64,000 bases of DNA from NCBI GenBank assembly GCA_003389215.1, contig QQVP01000071.1, forward strand, positions 164,165 to 228,164, in the 5' to 3' direction. Positions 47,198-55,072 of the stretch are shown here, in pieces. Every line of letters starts with the position of its first letter. The first letter of the stretch is position 1. The DNA comes from Planctomycetota bacterium. Its GTDB lineage: Bacteria > Planctomycetota > Planctomycetia > Pirellulales > UBA7805. A program made the translations under genes and the position numbers. The notes below the pieces were generated by a model that worked only from the letters and a program-made list of their open reading frames with translations, ran no database searches and was not told the DNA's origin.

Positions 47198-49474
47198 TTA
47201 ATGATGGAACAGGAACTCTTTGCTGGAGAGCAGGCTCCAGTAAACGTCTTCCAGAGCTTCTCGACGCTCGCGGCCCTCGAGACCCGCCAGGGCTTCGAGC
47301 ATCACCTGACGCTCTTCCTCGGTCGGATACCGAGAGAGACTGCTCAAGTAGGCGACCTCGACCATCGACTCGTCTGTGACGTCGGTCACCAGCAACTTGT
47401 CGACGCGACTCTGCGGCGACTGCAGCTTCTTGTTGATCGTCTCGCCGTTGACGATGTGCAACACCTGGACAATGCTCGGCTCGTTGGTCCGCTCGCATTC
47501 ACAGGTAATCGCCCGCTCATTGCGACCGAAGGCGTTGAGGAAGTACGAGACGACCGCGGAATCGTAGAGCTGAATCGCGCGGGTTCCCTCGGGATAGAAC
47601 TCCGTCTTGCTCCGCGAGCCGTCGCTGGCCTCGACCTGAGTGAACGTGCTCGGCACGCCGGTCACCTGCGAAATCGCGTCGAGCATCACCTCGGCGATCA
47701 TCCGCCGCGGATAGTAGCGTGAGTAGAAACGCTCTTCGTCTTTGTTCTCGGGCAGCGGAGCACTGGTGCGCTGATAGGTCTCCGACTGAAGAATCAAACG
47801 CATCAGCGACTTCAGGTCGTACTTCTCCTCGACGAGATAGTCGCACAACGCGGCCAGCAGCTCTTCGTTGCTGGCGGGGTTGGTGGCTCGCAGGTCGTCG
47901 ACCGCTTCGACCAGGCCGACGCCGAGATAATTCGCCCAGACTCGGTTGACGATGGCCCGGGTGAAATAGGGGTTCTCGGGCGAGACCATCCAGTCCGCCA
48001 GATACTCCCGGCGATCTTCCGGATCGTCCATCGCCAGCGGCTGACCGTCGAGCGGAGTCGGCGGCTGCGGCTTGCCCGTACGGGGTTGGATCAGGTCGCC
48101 CTTGGTGGCCACGAACAGACTGCGATGACCGCTACCGTCACGCGGATCGCCGCCCCAGCCTTTGGCGCGCACGCGGGCGAACAGGTTGGCCATCGCGTAG
48201 TACTGGTCGTTGGTCCATTTCTCCAACGGATGGTTGTGGCACTTTGCACAGCCGATCGAAAGGCCCAAGAACGCCTGACAGGCATTCTCGGTCATGTTCT
48301 CGGGGTCCTGGTGCAGCGCGTAGAAGTTCGTGGCCCCGTTCTCGTAGCTGCTGCCGCGGGCCGTGACGATCTGGCGAACGAAGTCATCCCACGGCGTGTT
48401 CTCTTCGACGTTCTTGTGAATCCACTTGTAATAGGCCTCGACCGCCTTGGGACGCAGCCGCCGCCCGTCGATCGTCAACATGTCCGACCACTTCATCGAC
48501 CAGTAGTCGACGAACTCGGACCGGGCCAGCAAGTCCTCGATCAGCCGGTCCCGTTTTTCAGGCGACTCGTCGGCCAGAAAGCGTCTTGCCTCGCGGGCCG
48601 TGGGGAGGGTACCGATCGTGTCGAGATAGGCCCGCCGCAGGAACTCGGCATCGCCGCTGCGTGGCGAAGGAGCCAGGTTCAACTGCTCGAGCTTCTTGAG
48701 CACCAGGTCGTCGATGAAGTTACGACGGGGCGACTCGGCATAGACGCTGGCAGAGATCGTGTGCTTGTACGGCGAGGTGACCCGCGCCATGGCGATCTTG
48801 CTCTGATACCAGGCGGTCACGGCGCCCTCGCCGAAGCCGCTGACGGCCATGCTGCCGGCCTCGTCGATCTTGGCCACGGTCTCGTTGGCCGACGTGTACT
48901 TGGCCCAGCGGGTCACGTCGCGCTGGCTGCCGTCGTCGTAGAAAGCCGTCACGCGGATCTGTTGCACATCGCCGGGCTGCAGCGTCGAATGTTCGGGACC
49001 CACCTCGATCCGCTCCACGTGCGGATCGTCACCGCTCGGCGCGGTCGCCCCCTGGGCAATCCAACGGGCGAGCACCTGATACTCGTATGAATCGACCTCG
49101 AACCGCAGGCCACCTTTGTGCGGAATTGCCGTGGTCGGCTTGGCCAACAGCAGGCTGCGGCCCGGATCCGCCAGCTCGATACGTCGACCGCGGGCCTGGC
49201 GGGTGATCGTCAGGTAGTCGTGTTCGGTATCGTAGCCACGCAGCGAGAGCTTCAGGCCGCCTTTACCGGCCAGCGCGCCGTGGCAAGCCCCGCTACTGCA
49301 GCCGAACTTGGCAAGAATCGGCTGGACGTCGTTGCGAAAACTCGGGTGCTCGGGCACGGCCGGCGCGGCACCTTCGGCCACGGGGCGATTGGTCTCCGCG
49401 CAGAGCTGCCGCTGCGGTCCTAGTCCCAGCAACGCCGCCAAGAGAATCAGAATAGCCAAGCCGCGCATCACCAT
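47198..49474 (-). CDS. DUF1549/DUF1553 domain protein with cytochrome-like motifs
   Basis: ATG 49474 gives 758 residues with a signal peptide. A cytochrome-like N-terminal region has F-G-C-S-S-G-A-C-H-G-A, an unusual C-x4-C-H. An Ig-like BIG2-type region follows (V-E-R-I-E-V-G-P-E-H-S-T-L-Q-P-G). The DUF1549 part (N-F-I-D-D-L-V-L, A-Y-L-D-T-I-G-T-L-P) comes next, and within it C-A-K-C-H-N-H-P, a normal CxxCH. The DUF1553 part contains N-R-V-W-A-N-Y-L-G-x-G-L-V and R-R-M-I-A-E. These large planctomycete proteins are thought to act in the periplasm, possibly in polymer breakdown or electron transfer; the role is unproven. It starts 20 bases after the DUF1501 gene ends. Confidence 0.9.
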   Translation of the reverse strand: MVMRGLAILILLAALLGLGPQRQLCAETNRPVAEGAAPAVPEHPSFRNDVQPILAKFGCSSGACHGALAGKGGLKLSLRGYDTEHDYLTITRQARGRRIELADPGRSLLLAKPTTAIPHKGGLRFEVDSYEYQVLARWIAQGATAPSGDDPHVERIEVGPEHSTLQPGDVQQIRVTAFYDDGSQRDVTRWAKYTSANETVAKIDEAGSMAVSGFGEGAVTAWYQSKIAMARVTSPYKHTISASVYAESPRRNFIDDLVLKKLEQLNLAPSPRSGDAEFLRRAYLDTIGTLPTAREARRFLADESPEKRDRLIEDLLARSEFVDYWSMKWSDMLTIDGRRLRPKAVEAYYKWIHKNVEENTPWDDFVRQIVTARGSSYENGATNFYALHQDPENMTENACQAFLGLSIGCAKCHNHPLEKWTNDQYYAMANLFARVRAKGWGGDPRDGSGHRSLFVATKGDLIQPRTGKPQPPTPLDGQPLAMDDPEDRREYLADWMVSPENPYFTRAIVNRVWANYLGVGLVEAVDDLRATNPASNEELLAALCDYLVEEKYDLKSLMRLILQSETYQRTSAPLPENKDEERFYSRYYPRRMIAEVMLDAISQVTGVPSTFTQVEASDGSRSKTEFYPEGTRAIQLYDSAVVSYFLNAFGRNERAITCECERTNEPSIVQVLHIVNGETINKKLQSPQSRVDKLLVTDVTDESMVEVAYLSSLSRYPTEEERQVMLEALAGLEGRERREALEDVYWSLLSSKEFLFHH

Positions 49475-49493
49475 GCGTTCCCCCAGTTCCGCG

Positions 49494-50870
49494 TTAGAAC
49501 AGCTCGTGAATCTCACGTCGCCCGATGTCGACAATCGGGAACGGTCGCCCGCCAGGACCCGGCAATTCGGTGTGCAGGTCGAGGCCGAGACTTTTGAATA
49601 CGGTGCCGACGATCTCGGGCGGGGTCACGGGGCGATCGGCCGGCACACCCCCAATCGGATCGCTGGCGCCAATGACGCGGCCGCCCTGCACGCCGCCGCC
49701 GGCGAAGTAGCAGGTCCAGCACTGCGGCCAGTGATCGCGACCGCCGGCCGGATTCACCTTGGGCGTGCGGCCAAACTCGGAGACGTTCGCGACCAAGGTG
49801 TCGTCGAGCATGCCCCGGAAGTTCAAGTCTTCGATCAATGCGCTGTAGGCCTGATCGTACATGGGGGCCACGATGTTCTTCATGCCTTCGATCGAGGTGA
49901 AGGGCTTCGAGCCGTGGATGTCCCAGGTGATCTCATCGAACACCGTAAGGAAGGTGTTGATCGTGATGAACCGCACGCCCGCCTCGATCAACCGCCGCGC
50001 GAGCAGGCAGCACTGGCCGAAGCGCGTCATTCCATATCGCTCGCGAATCTTTTTCGGCTCTTGCGAGAGATCGAAGGCGGCCCGCGCCTGCTTGCTCGTC
50101 ATCAGGCGATAAGCATTGTCGAAGTTGCTGTCCAACAGGTCCGCATCGGCGCTGGCTTCGAAATGCTGAATCGTCTTGTCGACCACCTGACGGAGCCGCT
50201 TGCGTCGTTCCATCCGCACCGTGCCGATCTCCTTGGGCGGCAGCATGTCCGGCACTTCGAAATTCTCTTTCGACGGATCGGCCATCAACGCAAAGGGATC
50301 GTGCGCCTTGCCCAGGAAACCGGCCGCCTGGCCGCTCGGCATGTTTCCGCCACCGCGACCCATCGGCTCGGGCAGCAGGATATGGGCCGGCAAGTCGCTA
50401 CGGCGACCCAGCAGATAGCTCGTCACACAGCCCGCGTGGGGTGTCTCCACGCCGCCGGCGAAGATGCGTCCGGTTTGCAGATACTGCCAGCCGGCGTCGT
50501 GGACGGCCGGGGCGGTGTGGTGCACGCCTCGCACCAGCGAAAACTTGTCGGCGATCTCCGCGTGCTTGGGCAGAATCTCGGTGAGCTGGATATCGGGCGA
50601 GCGCGTGCTGATCGTATTGAACGGTCCGCGAACTTCGGCCGGGGCGTCGGGCTTGGGATCGAAGGTATCGATGTGACTCGGCGCGCCGAGATTGAAGATC
50701 ATGATCGCGGCCCGCTCGTCGTGGCCGGGCTTGACCGCGCCTTGCTCTTTGGCAGCCAGGTACTGCGGCAGCGTGAGGCCGATGGCCCCCAGGGCTCCGG
50801 CGTGGAGAAAGTCGCGGCGGGTCACTCCGTTGCAGGTCGTCGCGCGGCCTTTGCCAGTGAACTGAAGCAT
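49494..50870 (-). CDS. DUF1501 domain protein (Tat-exported)
   Basis: ATG 50870 gives 458 residues. The N terminus has the Tat motif T-R-R-D-F-L-H-A-G followed by a hydrophobic core (A-L-G-A-I-G-L-T-L-P), so it should be exported folded. The body carries the DUF1501 pattern: A-A-I-M-I-F-N-L-G-A-P-S-H-I-D-T-F-D-P-K, H-H-T-A-P-A-V-H-D-A-G, and S-E-F-G-R-T-P-K-V-N-P-x-G-G-R-D-H-W-P, which resembles sulfatase/alkaline phosphatase-type metal sites. It is the first gene of a three-gene run with the DUF1549/DUF1553 and cytochrome c-WD40 genes. The substrate is unknown. Confidence 0.92.
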   Translation of the reverse strand: MLQFTGKGRATTCNGVTRRDFLHAGALGAIGLTLPQYLAAKEQGAVKPGHDERAAIMIFNLGAPSHIDTFDPKPDAPAEVRGPFNTISTRSPDIQLTEILPKHAEIADKFSLVRGVHHTAPAVHDAGWQYLQTGRIFAGGVETPHAGCVTSYLLGRRSDLPAHILLPEPMGRGGGNMPSGQAAGFLGKAHDPFALMADPSKENFEVPDMLPPKEIGTVRMERRKRLRQVVDKTIQHFEASADADLLDSNFDNAYRLMTSKQARAAFDLSQEPKKIRERYGMTRFGQCCLLARRLIEAGVRFITINTFLTVFDEITWDIHGSKPFTSIEGMKNIVAPMYDQAYSALIEDLNFRGMLDDTLVANVSEFGRTPKVNPAGGRDHWPQCWTCYFAGGGVQGGRVIGASDPIGGVPADRPVTPPEIVGTVFKSLGLDLHTELPGPGGRPFPIVDIGRREIHELF

Positions 50871-51362
50871 CGCGTCGGTGCTCCGATAGAGGCGGGAGGG
50901 AAGCGGGGGAGGGAGGACCCTCATGATAGCCGAAACAGGCCCCTGCGGCAATCATGTTCGCGGCTCGTGGCCCCCACGCAACATTGTCTCACGAGCGGTG
51001 TTACGTGGGTGACACGGACTCGGCCAGTGCTGCGGCACCGCACCTTCAACTTCGCGGCGGCGCTCTTCTCGACGGCCAAAAGTCTCGGCGACGCACGGCC
51101 ACGCGAGCGTGACCAGGGCACCCGCGCTGCATCGTGAGAGACGCCACCCGCGTCGACAAGTACTCCAGCTAAGCGATGCGAAAACCGCGATGGAGTCGTT
51201 GTCGTTCTCAGTGCCAGCGATTTCGGCAAAAGCTGTTTGACTCGCGCGGCTCGTCCCATATATTGCGGGCGCACATGCGATAGGTACCGGGGCCTGCCGG
51301 GCAGGTGCCCCCGGGGGTACTAACGGAGGCAGACCATTTTGGGTACTTCGCCAGCGAATGGG
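50871..51362. other. Divergent intergenic region with first copy of 81-bp repeat
   Basis: 492 bases between the DUF1501 gene (-) and the leucine-rich-repeat gene (+). It holds the first copy of the 81-bp repeat (51044-51124). Frames overlapping the repeat give Ser/Arg-rich products with no family features, so I see no gene. Confidence 0.45.
51044..51124. repeat. 81-bp direct repeat, copy 1
   Basis: Identical at all 81 bases to 54439-54519 and in the same orientation. The identity starts at CTTCAACTTCGCGG and ends at GGGCACCCG; bases outside differ. The two copies bracket the atypical leucine-rich-repeat / LEPR-XLL segment. Confidence 0.93.
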
Positions 51363-52385
51363 ATGAAGCGACGACGACTTCAGTATCGCATTCGGACGCT
51401 GTTGTTGATCGGCGTGTGCGCGACCCTCCCTTTCGCCTGGCTCGGCTTCGAAATCCAACAGCGACGACAGGAAAGACCGACGCTAGAGTTGATCGAATCG
51501 CTGGAAGGCGAGGTAGCAACGCGTCCCCATGCGCTGTTCGGAGAGACCGCCGTCGAGGTCGAGCTGCCGTGGTGCGATCTTGACGACCTGTCCCCTTTCG
51601 CAAATCTCCGGAATCTCGAGAGCCTCACCATTCGACAGTCAGAAGTCCGCGATTTGTCGGCACTGGTCGGTCTGAAGAAGCTCCACTCAATCAACGTGAT
51701 GAGTTCGCCGGTCGCCGATCTAACCCCTCTTGCACGCATGACGCAACTTCGTGCGTTGTTGGTCGACAGCAGAAGTGACTCACCGCTGGACCTGACTCCA
51801 TTGAGATCGTTAAGAAATCTGGAAATACTCAGGGTCGGGGGCCAACCGGAAATTAGGAACATCTGCGTTCTCCGACAGCTCAAGAACCTGGAATGGGTCG
51901 ATCTATCGGGCACAGCAGTGGACGACCTGAGTGCTTTTTCGTCGCTGCCGCGACTCAAGTATCTCAGCTTAAACGGCACAAACGTAGTCGACCTTCGACC
52001 GCTGAGCAACCTGGAGAGCTTGGAGGGGATCGATTTGTCGTTTACGTCCGTGCGCGACCTCAAGCCGCTTCACCCACTTAAGGGTCTAACAGACGTCAAA
52101 TTGATGGCAACGATCGTGACCGCGGACGAAGTCGCCAGGTTGAGGGCGGCCCTGCCCGGCTGCAAGGTCCTCTACGTGCGTGATCCTCGACGAGCGAGTC
52201 TGCTGTCTTACCCAGCTTGGAATGATCGCATCACCGATCTATGCCTTTCGCCTGGAAGGTACTACGCAAATCGTGATGGGCCGCACGTGCGGGGGTTGGA
52301 ATCGTTCCGCCCGGCCGCCGCTCGCTGGCCAGAGCATTACGACTCTTGGCTGGATGTCGTTTCAGACGGGAAGCAGCATTCGTGA
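51363..52385 (+). CDS. Membrane-anchored leucine-rich-repeat protein
   Basis: ATG 51363 gives 340 residues. The N terminus R-R-L-Q-Y-R-I-R-T-L-L-L-I-G-V and the following hydrophobic stretch (about 9-28) form a membrane anchor of the kind common in planctomycete LRR proteins. Residues 70-260 are regular repeats of about 22-23 residues (L-x-x-L-x-x-L-x-x-L-x-[LI]-x-x-[ST]-x-[VI]-x-D-L), of the short bacterial type. The last 70 residues, after L-P-G-C-K-V-L-Y, do not look like a repeat end and may result from loss of the original stop. GC content appears lower than in the neighbouring genes. Confidence 0.75.
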   Translation: MKRRRLQYRIRTLLLIGVCATLPFAWLGFEIQQRRQERPTLELIESLEGEVATRPHALFGETAVEVELPWCDLDDLSPFANLRNLESLTIRQSEVRDLSALVGLKKLHSINVMSSPVADLTPLARMTQLRALLVDSRSDSPLDLTPLRSLRNLEILRVGGQPEIRNICVLRQLKNLEWVDLSGTAVDDLSAFSSLPRLKYLSLNGTNVVDLRPLSNLESLEGIDLSFTSVRDLKPLHPLKGLTDVKLMATIVTADEVARLRAALPGCKVLYVRDPRRASLLSYPAWNDRITDLCLSPGRYYANRDGPHVRGLESFRPAAARWPEHYDSWLDVVSDGKQHS

Positions 52386-52460
52386 CGGGACATTGAGCTT
52401 CAGCCCAATAATCCACACGTCAATCGGAGGTAAGCAATGTTCAAATCCTTGGTTGGTCGT

Positions 52461-52472
52461 ACACACACACAC
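52461..52472. repeat. (AC)6 dinucleotide tract within the start region of the LEPR-XLL gene
   Basis: Six AC units 24 bases after the ATG. With five units the reading frame joins M-F-K-S-L-V-G-R-T-H-T to R-R-D-R-T-S-K-S-G and F-E-Q-L-E-P-R-R-L-L-A. With six it is closed by TAG. This is a possible slipped-strand site. Confidence 0.85.
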
Positions 52473-54336
52473 GTCGTGACCGGACGTCCAAGAGCGGGGC
52501 ATCTACTTGCTTGTGTTTTGAGCAGCTAGAGCCTCGCCGTTTGTTGGCGATCCTCTGGAAAGCGACGGTCACAAGTGGCGATTGGCACACACCGGCCAAT
52601 TGGGATGGTGGGGTTGTACCGACCGATGCAAGCGACGTCGAATTCCCTGAACATAGTCACCAAAATCCGATCGTCGTCACGATCTCCGCTGACACCGATG
52701 CCACACCTAACGTCACCGAAGTCACGAACATTGACGTCATTGGTGGGCACTATATATTTCGGCCTGCGCGGCCTGCGAAACTGCAGATTAGTGGGCAGCT
52801 CGACATTTTGGGGAAAGCTGCAGTTGGAGGCGCCAGTGCCATGTCAAGTTCGCTTAAGGTTGAGAACGGCATCGTGGAAGTGCAGGGGGACGCAAACGTT
52901 GTCGGAGTGAATAACGGGCTTGGCGGCCCCGCGCGTTGCCCGCATCACTCCAATTGAATCAACTCGGTGTCGTGAGCGTCGGCGGCGATCTTACCGTCGG
53001 CGGCCCCGGCACGATTAGCAATAGTGTGGAGCTTTCTAGCGTTTCAGTATTGAGCGTTACTGGCGACATCAGTATCGGATCCCTTGCAGGCAAGGGTTCA
53101 TTGACAGCTCAAGGGACAAGCGCGATTACCGTTGGGGGTAACGTTTACGTCGGACTAGGGAGTCAAGGACGTCTGGAGTTGGATGCTGCAATCATGGCAG
53201 TCACGGGAGACGTGTTCGTTAGAGGCGACGCACAGGCTCCCTTGACTGCCGATGTCTCACTTACGGGAGCTGGAACGATCGATGCGACCGGTAAAGTATT
53301 CGCTCTCGAAGATGCAAAAATCAATATCGGGCTGGACGTTGCCGGTAACGTTAGTGGTCACGGGATAATCAACAGCAACGGCGCTGAGTTTGGAACCCAG
53401 TTTGTCGCGGCCAACGCAATTGTAACGTTGGCGAACGAGATTCCTCCAAATAACAACTCTCCGTCGCAATGGGACGCCAAAGGCAAAGATTTCATAGTTT
53501 GAGAAGGACTAGCCGGCAAATTCAACCCTTTCAAGTTTCTGAAGAATGCGGGCGGCAACAATATGAAGCCCAAACTTAGCAGGGGAAAGTTGAAGTCGCA
53601 GTTGATTCACCTTCCGTTACCCTTCTCATTTGGGGGTTTCGAGATTCTTGGCGATGCGTTGGTGATTGGAAACGTTGAGCACGCTGCGAGAATTGCAGCG
53701 GGAGAATCACCCGGGCTCGTCGAAATTCGTGGGGATGTGGACGCTCGGCCGTACCTCGGATTTCTCGAAATCGAACTTCAAGGCACGACGCCCGTTACGG
53801 AACACGACCAGTTGCTCGTCACGTCCGTTGGCGGCTCCGGAGGAACCATTAACCTCGACTCCAGCGTGCTCGACGTCTCCCTGCTGGAGACCTCGCCGGG
53901 CGTGCTCTACGCCCCCAGCGCTGCGGAAGATCGTAACGACACCAGCTTTGACTGGTTCAGCATCGTACAGGCCGATACGGCCCTCAACGGCGTCTTCGAG
54001 AAGGTGATCATGCCGGAGGGCTGGACGATCGTTTACGACCGCGACGACACTTACGACTCCGACGCCTTCTTGAGCCATCAGCCCTGGGTCGGCAACAGCA
54101 AGAAAGAGGTCGTCCTGGTCAAGCAGGAGATCTCCAACTACGTGATTGTCGACGCCGATCCGGCAAACAACCCGTCGCAAAACCCTTACTTCTCCGTTGA
54201 GACGCGGGTGGCACGGACCGTCGCCTCGACGGTCCGTGTTGCGCAGCAACGGGAGGCAAGGAAGTTCGAGGCGGCCGTTGTGGTCATCGCCTGCCGGCAA
54301 TGGTGGGCGTTTCTTGGCCCTCTTGTGCCTTCGGCA

Positions 54337-54365
54337 CACGGACAACCCGGACCGGGTTGTCCGTG
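54337..54365. repeat. Perfect 14-bp-arm hairpin
   Basis: CACGGACAACCCGG, a single A, then CCGGGTTGTCCGTG: a perfect palindrome of two 14-base arms. It lies at the tail of the pseudogene, within a run of dispersed-repeat-like sequence, and may be a terminator or a repeat unit. Confidence 0.85.
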
Positions 54366-54438
54366 CCAGCCTTTGAATGTCCTTGCCACCCTCTGAAAAA
54401 GTCCCTCGCTGACGCGTCGGGCTACCTGTACGCGGTAT

Positions 54439-54519
54439 CTTCAACTTCGCGGCGGCGCTCTTCTCGACGGCCAAAAGTCTCGGCGACGCACGGCCACGCG
54501 AGCGTGACCAGGGCACCCG
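54439..54519. repeat. 81-bp direct repeat, copy 2
   Basis: Identical to 51044-51124 and in the same orientation; the copies lie 3.4 kb apart. The bases outside the repeat differ on both sides. Confidence 0.93.
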
Positions 54520-54560
54520 TGCATATCTTTCGTTGTCACATCCTCGATTCGCGCGCCGAA

Positions 54561-54636
54561 GGGGTCAGGTCCAAGTTTTCGGTCAGCGCGATTGCCAAAA
54601 GCGAGAATCGATTGGCCGAAAATTGGACCAGACCCC
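54561..54636. repeat. 76-bp hairpin repeat unit, copy 1
   Basis: GGGGTCAGGTCCAAG... with TTTTCGG at the left, and CCGAAAATTGGACC with AGACCCC at the right, form arms of about 21 bases with two mismatches or bulges. The spacer is 33 bases. A second unit of the same length follows 12 bases later. Confidence 0.85.
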
Positions 54637-54648
54637 GTGGGCCACGAA

Positions 54649-54724
54649 GGGGACCGGTCCAAGTTTTCGGTCGGTGTGTATTCCAAGAGGAACGATTAAT
54701 CTGCCGAAAATTGGACCAGACCCC
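54649..54724. repeat. 76-bp hairpin repeat unit, copy 2
   Basis: Same arms as copy 1 (GGTCCAAGTTTTCGG and CCGAAAATTGGACC) with the same total length, but a diverged 33-base spacer. Conserved arms and variable loop suggest selection or transposition of the hairpin. Confidence 0.85.
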
Positions 54725-54855
54725 GGGATGGCCAGCCCACGGCTGTCACATTTTCATTTCGGAATCGGTCGCCCGTTTGCTACGTTGGACCGAGCGGGGC
54801 AGATCCGCTCTTTGACAACTTGGTAAACCGACTTTGCGCTGCAGAACGCCTGCGC

Positions 54856-55067
54856 GGGCGGTCCCTGACGGGGGAGTTTTTGCGCTGCGACCCCGCGAGG
54901 CCCGGGCAAAAACGTAAGCCGTGTCGCGCACGACGCTTGCGCGACCAGGTTTGCGCCGCTTCACAGCTCGCTAAGTGACGTCACGGACAAGGGTTCGAGT
55001 TTTTGAACGCTCAACCCGATTCGCGGGATTCGCGAAAAAAACTCCCCCGCGGAAATGCGGGACCCGC
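54856..55067. repeat. Long imperfect inverted repeat
   Basis: GGGGGAGTTTTT (54870-54881) matches AAAAACTCCCCC (55037-55048), and the outer flanks GCGGTCCC and GGGACCCGC also pair with gaps. The arms enclose about 155 bases of GC-rich sequence. The right arm abuts the 3' end of the fucose-isomerase-like gene. It may be a mobile-element remnant or a large terminator. Confidence 0.55.
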
Positions 55068-55072
55068 GTGCT

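Larger units (their letters stand above)
52437..54396 (+). pseudogene. Broken LEPR-XLL-type surface protein gene
   Basis: ATG 52437, behind GGAGG, starts M-F-K-S-L-V-G-R. Translation should continue into L-C-F-E-Q-L-E-P-R-R-L-L-A, the LEPR-XLL motif at the start of planctomycete surface proteins. The two are out of frame because of the (AC)6 tract at 52461-52472. The open frame then runs to a stop at 52955, shifts by one base between about 52909 and 52955, continues through repetitive Gly/Val/Ser beta-strand sequence (G-D-L-T-V-G-G, G-N-V-Y-V-G) and meets an in-frame TGA at 53500-53502. The same frame stays open after it to 54396, its last part running into repeat DNA. At least three lesions mark a pseudogene, though the first may be reversible. 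Confidence 0.75.
54397..55072. other. Repeat-dense intergenic region
   Basis: 676 bases after the pseudogene with no supported gene. It contains the second 81-bp repeat, two 76-bp hairpin units and a longer inverted repeat next to the fucose-isomerase-like gene. TTGACA at 54812 has no matching -10 element. Confidence 0.5.

Noticed and set aside
50952..51458. Minus-strand ORF overlapping the 81-bp repeat
   Set aside because: The same reading through the second repeat copy gives a different continuation, as expected for a non-coding repeat. No ribosome binding site is visible.
52180..52479. Short ORF at the end of the LRR gene
   Set aside because: It could be the original tail of the LRR protein after a frameshift, but nothing in its sequence supports either reading, so it is not listed.
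54441..54686. Short minus-strand ORF over the hairpin repeats
   Set aside because: It is translation of repeat DNA; the product has no domain and depends on the palindromic units.
54800..54960. CTCTTTGACAACTTGG-type sequence resembling a CRISPR leader or promoter
   Set aside because: No direct repeats with regular spacing follow, no cas gene is present, and there is no -10 element at the right distance from TTGACA.
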